DNA from: Psychrosphaera sp. B3R10
GTDB taxonomy: Bacteria > Pseudomonadota > Gammaproteobacteria > Enterobacterales > Alteromonadaceae
Assembly (NCBI RefSeq): GCF_018861025.1
Contig: NZ_JAHKQH010000008.1
Location: 62,001 to 126,000 of the forward strand
Reading direction: 5' to 3'
DNA length: 64,000 nt
Position numbers and translations under genes: made by a program. Shown here piece after piece: positions 19,948 through 28,625 of the stretch (positions within the stretch are counted from its first letter, which is position 1; each line of letters opens with the position of its first letter). The notes beneath the pieces were generated by a model, which worked only from the letters and a program-made list of their open reading frames with translations, searched no databases and had not been told where the DNA came from.

Positions 19948-21139
19948 ATTCAGCCAAAATGTCTAAGCAACAATCTGCGATTGCTTTAGCCTGATCTTTG
20001 CTGTCATAACCCCAGTACAAATTTTGAAAATTTTGAACATTAGCTTGAATTTTTGAATCTAACATCATTTGTTTAAGAGTCGTCTCAAAATCAACTTGCC
20101 TATTACTTGAGTAAAAAGTAGCAGCTAATCCTTGCTGAATAAGTCTTTGCGTGAGGATCCGCTGCTCTAACTGATTCGGCACCAAAAGAAGCCGTTTACC
20201 AGCCAATAAAACGGCAGCAACAGTACCATGGCCTGCATTACATATAGCAAGGTCTACTTGATTTAAAACATGATCCATTTCAATTGGTTCAGGACTAAAC
20301 GTAAGGTTTGTGAATTGAAGTGATGCTCGTTCTACATTTAATTTCGGGACATGTAGTATGGTTTCGGCTTCTATATTATTTAATGCCGTTAACAGTTGTT
20401 CAAAATCTCTCATATTCGAGTGTATATAAACAAATATCTTAAACTTGTCCGAAGTGAAGTCTATTTTTTTACCCATGCTCGAAGAAAAACGCGCTCCCCA
20501 ATACTCTTGGTTCTTTCGGTTGGTATAATGATCGAGTTCTGGAAACGTACATAAAAAGTCTTCTTCTACGCTAAATAACTCTGCAACTTTTGTAATCGGT
20601 TGTTGTTTAAAATGGGTTAGGGTGTAGTTTGCGACTTTGACTAAATAATTATCAAGTTCGGCTATTTTATTCTCGGGAACATTATTAAAAAGACTGAAAG
20701 CCGGGGTTTTGTCTACACGCGGCGGTGAGAAAAATCCGGTTCCTATCATACACCGTTTTATATTTAGCGTCTGTGAAGCAATGATTGCTGCAGGTGCGTG
20801 GTCTGCAACAATCATATCAGCATTCAATAATTGCAGTGAATCGCGCCAGGATGACACCAAATTTAAACAGGCTTGTTCGTTAGAAAAGCCCAAAAATGTC
20901 ATTATTTGTGAATAATTGACTGTTTGTTGTTTGGTGGCGTTGGTATTTTTAGCGATAGGAGCTTGTAGGATCCATTCGTCTTCAAAACCATTTTCCCTAA
21001 TTAAATGTGCATGATCTAAATGTTTTAAAATCCAAGATACCTTAACGCCTGCACTTTTAAGATATTTTGCGATGGGTATAAAACCTGCGATATGGCCGTA
21101 TCCCGCCCCATATTCCCAACAAAATACAAGATGTTTCAT
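19946..21139 (-). CDS. GT-B glycosyltransferase, GT1/MurG-like
   Basis: A 397-residue cytoplasmic glycosyltransferase. The N-terminal Rossmann half starts LVFCWEYGAGYGHIAGFIPIAKYL, the glycine-rich loop of MurG/UGT-type enzymes. The C-terminal half has the donor-binding segment CNAGHGTVAAVLLAGKRLLLVPNQLEQ, close to the H-G-G-x-x-T-x-x-E-x-x-x-x-G-x-P pattern. Donor and acceptor are unknown. It starts one base after the stop of the TPR lipoprotein gene, so the two are an operon; given the PEP-CTERM context, a role in surface glycan or glycoprotein assembly is plausible but inferred. A start seven codons upstream is possible. Confidence 0.82.
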   Translation of the reverse strand: MKHLVFCWEYGAGYGHIAGFIPIAKYLKSAGVKVSWILKHLDHAHLIRENGFEDEWILQAPIAKNTNATKQQTVNYSQIMTFLGFSNEQACLNLVSSWRDSLQLLNADMIVADHAPAAIIASQTLNIKRCMIGTGFFSPPRVDKTPAFSLFNNVPENKIAELDNYLVKVANYTLTHFKQQPITKVAELFSVEEDFLCTFPELDHYTNRKNQEYWGARFSSSMGKKIDFTSDKFKIFVYIHSNMRDFEQLLTALNNIEAETILHVPKLNVERASLQFTNLTFSPEPIEMDHVLNQVDLAICNAGHGTVAAVLLAGKRLLLVPNQLEQRILTQRLIQQGLAATFYSSNRQVDFETTLKQMMLDSKIQANVQNFQNLYWGYDSKDQAKAIADCCLDILAE

Positions 21140-21140
21140 A

Positions 21141-23630
21141 TTATGGTTTTCCAGTTTCATTATTAAAATGGATTTTCTGATACGTATCTATCACACCTTT
21201 ATTGTTTGGTTGTGATTTGATGGCGAGTTCAATAAAGTATTTAGCTTTCGTTTGGTTACCAATTTTGTGGTAATACCAGGCGATATTGTTACTGAGTTGC
21301 CAATTATCTTCGATCAATTTTTGCAATAAAGGGAGGTCAACAAAAGTTAAAGCCTGCTTTGGGTGGGTTGATGCATACCAATTAAAAGCATCGATTCGAA
21401 GGGTGACTTCATTAGGTGCTTGTGCAAAATAACGTGTTGTTGCATCAATGGCATCGTCGTAATCTTGTGTGATAGTAGCCAATTTAAATAGTTTAAATAA
21501 AATTTCTGGATGCGGTGAAAGCTCGAAAGACTGTAAATAGTGTTGTTTAGCCGAGTCGTAGTGCTTTTCAAAAACGTCAATATTGCCACTTAGCTCATAG
21601 TATAGTGGTAGCAATGCGCTTTTCGTGTCAATTAACGCTAATTTTTCTTTTGCATGCTTGAGTTTTTGTTGACGAATTAAATTTTGCACTTGAAGTAGTT
21701 TCAGTTCTGTAGTGTTGTTAAATAACTCCAGTGCACTTTTTATTCGTTGTTCTGCCAACAACCAATCTTGTGAGCGTGTCGCTGTTTCAATATATATCTG
21801 CCAATGAAAAATTTGCCAATTAGCACGGTTTGATTTTTCACTTAAAAATGTATCTAAGTTTTGCCATTGGTTATTGGATCGCAAATACGCAATATAGACC
21901 AGTTCAAAATTAGTGTTTTGTGAATTCTCAACTAGATTTTTAACAAAAATTAGGAGGTCATTTTTTTCTTCAATAGCTAATTGGTTAGCAGAACGTAACA
22001 TCAAGAGTAACGGCGATGACTGGCTTTTATCTAATGTTAACAAAGCCTTGCCGAGTGTCACTACATTCAGCCAGTTGTTGGCTGCAAACTCATATTGTAA
22101 TTTGAAACTAAGTGCGATGAGGTTTTTTTTATTAGTTCTTAGTAGTGCATCAAATAACAGGTTTGCTTTTTCATTCTGATTATTGATCCAAATAGAGAGC
22201 GCATACACGGTAGCTGATATGCCACTATTAGATGTAGTTTGATCCCATTCTTTCGCTTCTTTTATCGCTTCAGCCCGTAACTGGTTGTCGTTCAGCTTTT
22301 CCAAAATACGAAATGCTTTGGCATATGTACTTTTGTTTTCATCAGGGTAGGATTTAGCTAGCTGAGTATAAAGCAACGTCGCTTTTTTTTGAGTAATCGA
22401 GGATTCAATCTTTTCTTTAAGTTGGTTTTGTAATTCTTGAATAACATCAGGGTCACGTTCGGGATCGATATTGTTAATAAGATAACTCGCTATTTTTATA
22501 TCTGAAATATCGTCCAAGCTCATTTTTTCAAAATACTGAAGTGCATTGTCTAGCTTACTCTCGCGTAACTCCAATAACGTGAGAATTCTTAGCACGGGAT
22601 CTTTAGGGGATAACTGTTCTGAAATAGGTGATAGTGTGTTGAAGGCAATTTCATAACGTTTATTTCTAAATGCACTGACACCCGCGACAATTCGATTTGC
22701 TTTTGACGTTAAACCATTTTGTAATGCCCTAAGTGCGAGCAATTGAGATTTTTCGAAATCATTGTTTTGATAAGCCAATACCGCTTCGAATTGATCGATT
22801 ATTGGTCGCTTGTCACCTGCGTTTCTTGCGAGTGAAATATGCTGTTTAGCCAGATCAACGTTTTCAAGTTGTAAGCTTGTTTGAACAATATACACATGTA
22901 TGTTTGGCAGGTCAGGGCGGTTTTTATTTAGTTTTGTCAAAATGTCTAATGCTTGTTGATGTTTCCCCACGTCCGATAAAATTAGGGCGGTGATCAGCTG
23001 AAAACGTGGCTCCTGTGTAATTTTAGTATCCAAGTTTTGTAAATAGATTAGGGCATTTTGCCTTAATTTAAATGGTGATTGTCGATGATGTTTTTGTAAC
23101 GGACTTGGCTGCTTAAGAAAGTTAAATTTAGATTCATATAAGGCCAATTGAAAACTAATTAATGACGTGTCCTTCACTTCAGACAGCAATTCAGTTGCCG
23201 TATCATGTTGTTCTTGCCGCAACATTAGTCGTGCTTTATAACTTTTAACAATATCGGTTAATTCGGTTTTAGCTAAATCGAGCTTAAGCTGTTTCAATTT
23301 ATTTAGATATAACAAAGATTCAAAATATTTATCAAGGTCATCGATATTTCTCGGCGTAGCTGAAACAGCCGGTTTTAAGAATCTTTCGGCCTGAATAAAG
23401 TAGCCGATTTGGTAATAGAATCGTCCTGCTTCTAGTCTTACTTCTTCACTATGAGGGTATTTTTGTAAGGCATTTTTAGTATTAATTAATGCGGTATGGT
23501 AATCATTGGATTGGGTGTTTTCATGAATTTTCTGGACGTATTCATCTTCACTTAATTGCTGTTCGCAGGAAACCGTTAATAGCAGAAAACAACTAACTAA
23601 AATGGAGCTAACAACCTTGTTATTGTTCAT
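21141..23630 (-). CDS. TPR-repeat lipoprotein, PrsT-like (PEP-CTERM system)
   Basis: 829 residues with a lipoprotein signal (hydrophobic run then LTVSC at about residue 22), followed by TPR-like helical repeats to the end. The first repeat, HTALINTKNALQKYPHSEEVRLEAGRFYY in outline, matches the N-terminus of the PEP-CTERM TPR lipoprotein PrsT, and the length is close to that family (about 900 aa). PrsT-type proteins accompany exosortase/exopolysaccharide loci and probably scaffold export at the outer membrane. It is co-transcribed with the glycosyltransferase and opposite the PEP-CTERM gene. The assignment to PrsT and not a generic TPR protein is moderately sure. Confidence 0.75.
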   Translation of the reverse strand: MNNNKVVSSILVSCFLLLTVSCEQQLSEDEYVQKIHENTQSNDYHTALINTKNALQKYPHSEEVRLEAGRFYYQIGYFIQAERFLKPAVSATPRNIDDLDKYFESLLYLNKLKQLKLDLAKTELTDIVKSYKARLMLRQEQHDTATELLSEVKDTSLISFQLALYESKFNFLKQPSPLQKHHRQSPFKLRQNALIYLQNLDTKITQEPRFQLITALILSDVGKHQQALDILTKLNKNRPDLPNIHVYIVQTSLQLENVDLAKQHISLARNAGDKRPIIDQFEAVLAYQNNDFEKSQLLALRALQNGLTSKANRIVAGVSAFRNKRYEIAFNTLSPISEQLSPKDPVLRILTLLELRESKLDNALQYFEKMSLDDISDIKIASYLINNIDPERDPDVIQELQNQLKEKIESSITQKKATLLYTQLAKSYPDENKSTYAKAFRILEKLNDNQLRAEAIKEAKEWDQTTSNSGISATVYALSIWINNQNEKANLLFDALLRTNKKNLIALSFKLQYEFAANNWLNVVTLGKALLTLDKSQSSPLLLMLRSANQLAIEEKNDLLIFVKNLVENSQNTNFELVYIAYLRSNNQWQNLDTFLSEKSNRANWQIFHWQIYIETATRSQDWLLAEQRIKSALELFNNTTELKLLQVQNLIRQQKLKHAKEKLALIDTKSALLPLYYELSGNIDVFEKHYDSAKQHYLQSFELSPHPEILFKLFKLATITQDYDDAIDATTRYFAQAPNEVTLRIDAFNWYASTHPKQALTFVDLPLLQKLIEDNWQLSNNIAWYYHKIGNQTKAKYFIELAIKSQPNNKGVIDTYQKIHFNNETGKP

Positions 23631-23864
23631 TTTATAAACCCATATGTTTTTAGTTTAATATGGGCGTTAGACTTTCTATTGTCAATTTTGTCGTCTTCAT
23701 TTTCGAATTAAAATTATCATCTAGGGCTGTCAATTTCTCTTGCAGAATTATTGATTTATTTGTTTTAAATAAGTAAACCTTTACCCGATGAAGTGGCAGA
23801 TGAATTATATCAATTAGATTGTCTATGTTTAGTGACCAAACTTGAGGCGTTAGACTTGTTAAAT

Positions 23865-23899
23865 GCATCTAAGCTGCTGAGTTAACACAACTTAGATGC
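23865..23899 (-). other. Hairpin downstream of the fructokinase gene
   Basis: A perfect 9-bp stem GCATCTAAG / CTTAGATGC with a 17-nt loop, 15 bases after the fructokinase stop. On the minus strand it is followed only by TTTAAC, so it could be a weak terminator or a 3'-end stabiliser of the polyol transcript. The rest of the gap up to 23631 holds no convincing gene and presumably the promoter of the TPR gene. Confidence 0.45.
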
Positions 23900-23913
23900 G
23901 TAGAAAATCAAAC

Positions 23914-24831
23914 TTATAGTGGGTTCATAAATTCGCTAATCTGCTGATGGGTAAGTGTTGGTGTTGCCCCATGGTTTTGCGCAACCATTGCGCCAACTGC
24001 ACAGGCAAAGTCAACCGCATATTGCGCATTGTCTGTGTTACATAGTTGGTAAATAAGCGAACCTAAAAAGGAGTCTCCGGCGCCGACCGTGTCAACTACG
24101 CTAATTAAATACCCAGAATTGTAATAATTAGCACCTTTTACGGTTAGAAGTGCGCCATGGCTGCCCTTTGTAACACATAGGTAGTTGGTATTTGTTTGTT
24201 GAGCAATAAACGCGAGGTTTTGTTCCAGAGAATGATATTTACACCCCATTGCTTTGGCTATCTCATATAACTCATCATCATTTAACTTAATAAAATCCGC
24301 CTGTGTCATTAACTCGATTAATGTGTCGAGTTGGTAATGAGGTGCACGTAAATTAACATCAAATACTTTAAAATTAGCAACATCTATTAGTGATTTTAAA
24401 GTTGATAATGATGTAGTACTACGCCCAATTAAACTCCCAAAAACAAATACATCAGACGCTGCAACTTTGTCCAGAAGACTTGTTGTTAGTTCAATATTGT
24501 CCCAGGCAACATCAGCAACAATGTTATAACTTGCTGAGCCACTGCTATCGAGCGTGACTTCGACAGTGCTGGTTTTTTTATTGTCATTTATGGCAATATA
24601 GTCACAACTCACATTTTTGTCTTTTATTTCACTAAGCAGTTCATTACCTAGAACGTCGTTTCCGACAGCACTAATCATATCCGCTTTTATTCCTAACGAA
24701 TTGATCCTGACACACATATTTAACGGTGCACCACCGAGCCGTTTGCCGGTGTCGAAGCAATCCCAAAGTACCTCGCCAAAACAACTCACACGAATATCAT
24801 TTGTTGGTTTATGGTTTATTAATATACTCAT
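23914..24831 (-). CDS. PfkB-family fructokinase
   Basis: A 305-residue ribokinase/PfkB sugar kinase. FGEVLWDCFDTGKRLGGAPLN is the N-terminal substrate-binding start, close to bacterial fructokinases, and DTVGAGDSFLG near residue 250 carries the catalytic aspartate and anion hole. It should phosphorylate fructose to fructose 6-phosphate. It begins 3 bases after the mannitol dehydrogenase stop and is the last gene of the permease-dehydrogenase-kinase operon. This supports the route mannitol to fructose to fructose 6-phosphate. The substrate is inferred from the context. Confidence 0.88.
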   Translation of the reverse strand: MSILINHKPTNDIRVSCFGEVLWDCFDTGKRLGGAPLNMCVRINSLGIKADMISAVGNDVLGNELLSEIKDKNVSCDYIAINDNKKTSTVEVTLDSSGSASYNIVADVAWDNIELTTSLLDKVAASDVFVFGSLIGRSTTSLSTLKSLIDVANFKVFDVNLRAPHYQLDTLIELMTQADFIKLNDDELYEIAKAMGCKYHSLEQNLAFIAQQTNTNYLCVTKGSHGALLTVKGANYYNSGYLISVVDTVGAGDSFLGSLIYQLCNTDNAQYAVDFACAVGAMVAQNHGATPTLTHQQISEFMNPL

Positions 24832-24834
24832 AAT

Positions 24835-26358
24835 TTAATGCTCTTTTGTTTCGAGAGTTGCAGCCATTAAATGCGAAATCTTACTGTTTGGTTCATATAG
24901 TGCTTTGATTGCTTTTGTATAACCATCGACAAATTGTTGGCTTTGAGGTAGATAGCCAAATATGCTATTTAGTTCGATGAATGACAATGTATTATTTGCT
25001 GTTTTTTGCGCAAATTGCTTTAACTCTTTTGCCATAACATCTTGTATTTCTAGGGCTTGACCTTGTTCGTCTACCCCCTTGTCACTATAAAGACACCAGG
25101 CGGCTACAACTAACGTTGCCAATGAGACGTCGCGGTTTAATGCGAGGTTTTCGTTGATACTCGCGATTAAAAATTTTGGTAATTTTGCCGAGCTTTCTGA
25201 ACAGATCCGGGTCAAACTATCTTTAATGTTTGGATTTGAAAAACGGTCAAGTAGTGTATCTTTGTACTGTTCTAAATCGATACCGTCTAATTGCTCTAAA
25301 AGGTGACTTACTTCTAAATCCATAAAAGAGCGTAGGTATTTTGCAAATAAAGGATCAGAAACGGTTTCGTCAATTGTCGAATAGCCATGAATGGATCCCA
25401 ATAAGCCAAGTACAGAATGGCCGGCATTTAGAAGTCTTATTTTCATTTTTTCGTATGGGGTAACATCTTTTACTAACTGGGCGCCTACGTTTTCTAAATT
25501 GGGACGTCCGTTACTAAAGTTATCCTCAATTACCCATTGAGCAAAAGACTCACACGTGATTGGCCAGCCGTCAGCGACACCATAGGCTTGTACTACATAA
25601 TCAATGTCAGATTGTTTAGATATTGGCGTAATACGGTCAACCATGGCATTTGGAAATGCCACGTTTTGTTTGATCCAATTAGCTAATTCCACATCTTGTT
25701 TATCAGCAAATGCCAGCAACATTTTTCGTGTCACATGGCCATTATGTTGAATGTTATCGCATGATTGTACGGTAAACGCCGGTAATCCTGCTTCTTTACG
25801 TTGTTTGAGAGCAGCTGTTAAATAACCAAAAGCCGTAATTGGATCATTTGGGTTAGCAATATCGTGCATAATATCTGGGTTCGTGTAATCAAATTCACCC
25901 GTTGATGGGTGAAAGTTATATCCGCCTTCCGTAATGGTAAGCGACACTATTTTGGTATCACTATGCGCCATTTTTTCAATGACGGCTTGTTTGTCATCGA
26001 GAGCAAATAAAAACTCCACCATCGAACCAATAACTGTATTATCTATTTGTCCATTTGGATGACGTATGGTAACTGTGTATAGGTTGTCTTGTTTTTGCAG
26101 GACGTCGCGTAACCCTCGATTTGCTTCGAGCAAACCAACGCCACATATTCCCCATTGTTCATTACCTGGCTGCTTTAATAATTCGTTAATATATGCTGCT
26201 TGATGAGCGCGGTGAAACCCGCCAACGCCGATATGAACAATACCTGCTTTTACTTTACTTCGGTCGTAGGTTGGCACGTCAATAGTAGCGGGCAGAGTTG
26301 CGACGTTAAATTGGTTTAAATCATTAACCTGTGCTTGTACTTTCTGTAATTGTGTCAT
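24835..26358 (-). CDS. Mannitol 2-dehydrogenase (polyol-specific long-chain dehydrogenase)
   Basis: 507 aa, the size of polyol-specific long-chain dehydrogenases such as Pseudomonas fluorescens mannitol 2-dehydrogenase. The N-terminal Rossmann domain has GIVHIGVGGFHRAHQAAY. The catalytic K-x4-N-x2-H is seen as K306, N311 and H314 in KIRLLNAGH. It oxidises D-mannitol (and often D-arabinitol or D-sorbitol) to the ketose with NAD+. The mannonate/tagaturonate reductases (UxuB/UxaB) belong to the same superfamily, but the N-terminal sequence and the fructokinase neighbour favour mannitol. It lies 28 bases downstream of the permease gene. Confidence 0.9.
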   Translation of the reverse strand: MTQLQKVQAQVNDLNQFNVATLPATIDVPTYDRSKVKAGIVHIGVGGFHRAHQAAYINELLKQPGNEQWGICGVGLLEANRGLRDVLQKQDNLYTVTIRHPNGQIDNTVIGSMVEFLFALDDKQAVIEKMAHSDTKIVSLTITEGGYNFHPSTGEFDYTNPDIMHDIANPNDPITAFGYLTAALKQRKEAGLPAFTVQSCDNIQHNGHVTRKMLLAFADKQDVELANWIKQNVAFPNAMVDRITPISKQSDIDYVVQAYGVADGWPITCESFAQWVIEDNFSNGRPNLENVGAQLVKDVTPYEKMKIRLLNAGHSVLGLLGSIHGYSTIDETVSDPLFAKYLRSFMDLEVSHLLEQLDGIDLEQYKDTLLDRFSNPNIKDSLTRICSESSAKLPKFLIASINENLALNRDVSLATLVVAAWCLYSDKGVDEQGQALEIQDVMAKELKQFAQKTANNTLSFIELNSIFGYLPQSQQFVDGYTKAIKALYEPNSKISHLMAATLETKEH

Positions 26359-26386
26359 GGTGAAACCTTACTAAATCAAAATTTAA

Positions 26387-28108
26387 TTATGCTGCTGAAT
26401 TTAATGCTTTTTGGCGTTTTAATGACCAGTAGGCACTGGCAAAATAAGTCAACGTACATAAAAAGCAGGCTATCTCAAATTGTGATTTATTAAGTTTATA
26501 GACACTCATAGTGTCACTGAAAAACATAACTTGAGTTGCAAAGACAAGTATTATTACTAACGAGGTTAATGAAACCGCATTAAGTATTTTACTTAACTTG
26601 GATTTGTCGACGATAAAATCAGGCAGGTTTTTACATTGATCCGCCTGGAACTTCTTGATAGCAACTTGGTTTGATTTTTCGTCAATAATTTGTTGAGTGT
26701 AGTCTTCATCTGCGCCATATTTTTTGGCTAATACAGTGTAAAGGATGATAGTGAATATCCACGTTGGGATAAATAGGTAGTAGAAGGACATAACGTCTAG
26801 GGCATTTAAACCAAAACCAAATATTAGTGCAGAAGCCCATGACGCTATGGCCGGAATACTTCGTGAAATATTTTTATATTTTGCCCAGTAGCGTGTTAAT
26901 CCAATTTTTGGAAATAATACGTGTTCGGCAAAAACGATACCGCCAACTGGTACAACAATAAGCCCTGCGTACGTTAACAGTGGCAACATCTGAGAAAAAA
27001 CAAACGGGAAACACGCTATAATAACGGTCACTATGCCTACGATTGCTGTTGTGCGCTCGCGAGTATGGTTCACAAATATAGATTGTGCGGCCAAACCAGC
27101 ACGATATAAATTGGCATTTGCAGTCGTCCAACCGGCGATTATTATAATAACAAAACCAGTCCAACCAAGTGCATGATAGGCAACATCGCCTGGATCAAGT
27201 GATGAGATAGTGGTTTTAAGCAGTACCGCAGCGCCAGCGCCCATAATACCTGCCGAAATCCATGCTAAATAGTGGCCAAAAAACATCCCTACACCAGAGA
27301 ATAAGCCGTAACTTTTACGTTTAGCAAATCGAAAAATCGCCATATCAATTAGACCAAAATGGGTGATGGAATTAGCGGCCCAGGCAAAACCGATGACTTC
27401 TAATAGGCCAATGCCTTTTTCACCTTCCGCATTGGTCCCTGTCCAAATTGAGGAATCTCCAATGGTCATGAAGTCCTGCCAACCGCTAAGTGACGTGACA
27501 CCTAATACGTGGTTTGATAGTTCTGGAAATAAAGCAAATGAGCCTGCGATAAATATGGCGAATAACCAAGGTGCACATATTTTAGAAAAGTCCGCCACGG
27601 TTGAAAACCCATACATGGCAACAGCGACGACAATTGAGCCAACCGCAAGGACGATGAGGACAAATGCAAAACTATTGGGGTACCAATTTAGTTGAGCAGG
27701 GATATCAAATAAAAACCGTACTGCAGTTGAGGAAACCGTGATCATGGCAGCGGAAATTACACTGAATATAATGACATTTGCCCAATTGTAGAGCTTTGTC
27801 ATTGAATTACCTGCAATTTTATTTAGGTAATTATAAAGACTTAGGCGTGTTTCTACTGCAATTGGTGCAGTTAGTAACCACCATGAACACATAGCAAGTA
27901 AATTACCGATTAATAAACCGAGTAATATATCGCTTGTTGCAGCGCCAAGAGCAACAAATGTCGCACCGATAACAAATTCTGTTGCGGCAACATGCTCTCC
28001 GGCATAAATACCAGCAAAATGTTTCCAACCGTGAAGTTTATTATCAGCAACAGGGAGTTGCTCCTCATTTACATCCTCAAATGTTTGACCTTGTTGATTT
28101 TCAGTCAT
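26387..28108 (-). CDS. NCS1-family (purine-cytosine permease-like) transporter
   Basis: A 573-residue inner-membrane permease with about 12 hydrophobic helices. The first helix region, HFAGIYAGEHVAATEFVIG in outline, and the glycine-rich helices resemble the nucleobase:cation symporter-1 (CodB) family. The frame extends upstream to 28315, but ATG at 28108 has AGGAAA at ideal spacing and begins a soluble N-terminus typical of NCS1 proteins; the extension would run through the promoter and operator region. It is the first gene of the mannitol dehydrogenase-fructokinase operon, so it may carry a polyol or hexose and not a nucleobase. The substrate is unproven. Confidence 0.85.
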   Translation of the reverse strand: MTENQQGQTFEDVNEEQLPVADNKLHGWKHFAGIYAGEHVAATEFVIGATFVALGAATSDILLGLLIGNLLAMCSWWLLTAPIAVETRLSLYNYLNKIAGNSMTKLYNWANVIIFSVISAAMITVSSTAVRFLFDIPAQLNWYPNSFAFVLIVLAVGSIVVAVAMYGFSTVADFSKICAPWLFAIFIAGSFALFPELSNHVLGVTSLSGWQDFMTIGDSSIWTGTNAEGEKGIGLLEVIGFAWAANSITHFGLIDMAIFRFAKRKSYGLFSGVGMFFGHYLAWISAGIMGAGAAVLLKTTISSLDPGDVAYHALGWTGFVIIIIAGWTTANANLYRAGLAAQSIFVNHTRERTTAIVGIVTVIIACFPFVFSQMLPLLTYAGLIVVPVGGIVFAEHVLFPKIGLTRYWAKYKNISRSIPAIASWASALIFGFGLNALDVMSFYYLFIPTWIFTIILYTVLAKKYGADEDYTQQIIDEKSNQVAIKKFQADQCKNLPDFIVDKSKLSKILNAVSLTSLVIILVFATQVMFFSDTMSVYKLNKSQFEIACFLCTLTYFASAYWSLKRQKALNSAA

Positions 28109-28159
28109 GGTAGTTTCCTGTTTTATTAGTATTACACCGTATGAATTTTCATTAGATGC

Positions 28160-28223
28160 ATTATATATTTTTTTTGTAACGACCCTTTTGTGGGCAAATG
28201 CCCCTTTTGTGGGCATAATCCCT
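28160..28223 (-). promoter_or_regulatory. Promoter with tandem operator boxes of the polyol operon
   Basis: On the minus strand a perfect TATAAT (28160-28165) lies about 50 bases before the permease start. Upstream are two related 15-bp boxes, GTGGGCAAATGCCCC (28190-28204) and GTGGGCATAATCCCT (28209-28223), written in plus orientation and starting 19 bp apart. The hexamer 17 bp upstream of the -10 is AAAGGG, a poor -35, and it abuts the proximal box, which suggests activator dependence. The same pair with the same spacing occurs at 44445-44478. The candidate binding protein is the SorC-family regulator at 37379-38338. Confidence 0.6.
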
Positions 28224-28320
28224 TTATTGGGGTTGGATGTCAATATAAAGTGTTTAAAAAACACGCTGTTTTTTGATTTTAAATAGATTAAATTTAAAAA
28301 CATCAATATTTTCAATGTAG

Positions 28321-28367
28321 TAAAAATCGAGGTAAGGGGGGTAAATCGACTAAAAATCGATTTTTAG
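28321..28367. promoter_or_regulatory. Palindrome and repeat upstream of the polyol promoter
   Basis: A perfect 18-bp palindrome CTAAAAATCGATTTTTAG (28350-28367) is preceded by another copy of its half, TAAAAATCGA, at 28321-28330, exactly 30 bp before the copy at 28351. The space from 28109 to 28625 has no convincing gene; apart from this element it holds the promoter region described above and the terminator of the barrel gene. Confidence 0.4.
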
Positions 28368-28572
28368 CGAAGGTAGACTTGTTGTAAACGAAGGGAGCAG
28401 AAGTCAATTGAGAGAGTTTTGGTCGTAAAATGAGCGGTGTTCTTGTCTGTTTTCTGTAAAAATTGGTTTAAGGCGTTTGGGTTAGGCCAACAAATTTAAC
28501 GTGATTTTTATTATACAGGCCGTTAAATATTCGTTGAATGATCTTTTAATCATGGGACAGTGCTAGAAATTA

Positions 28573-28596
28573 AAAAAGGAGCTTTCGCTCCTTTTT
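28573..28596. terminator. Terminator of the outer-membrane barrel gene
   Basis: AAAAAGGAGC TTTC GCTCCTTTTT: a perfect 10-bp stem that works in both directions, 30 bases after the barrel stop on the minus strand. Confidence 0.88.
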
Positions 28597-28625
28597 ATTG
28601 GGTTCAAAACTTTCTGGGCTTGAAC

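Noticed and set aside
23781-23810. Possible sigma-54 promoter (TGGCAG...) upstream of the PrsT-like gene
   Set aside because: The -12 GC element is missing and the orientation is wrong for the TPR gene.
23650-23868. 72-codon minus-strand frame between the TPR gene and fructokinase
   Set aside because: No ribosome-binding site, no domain, odd composition, and it overlaps the hairpin after fructokinase. It is treated as intergenic.
28109-28315. N-terminal extension of the NCS1 permease
   Set aside because: The extra 69 codons run through a TATAAT promoter and the operator boxes, and ATG 28108 has a far better ribosome-binding site.
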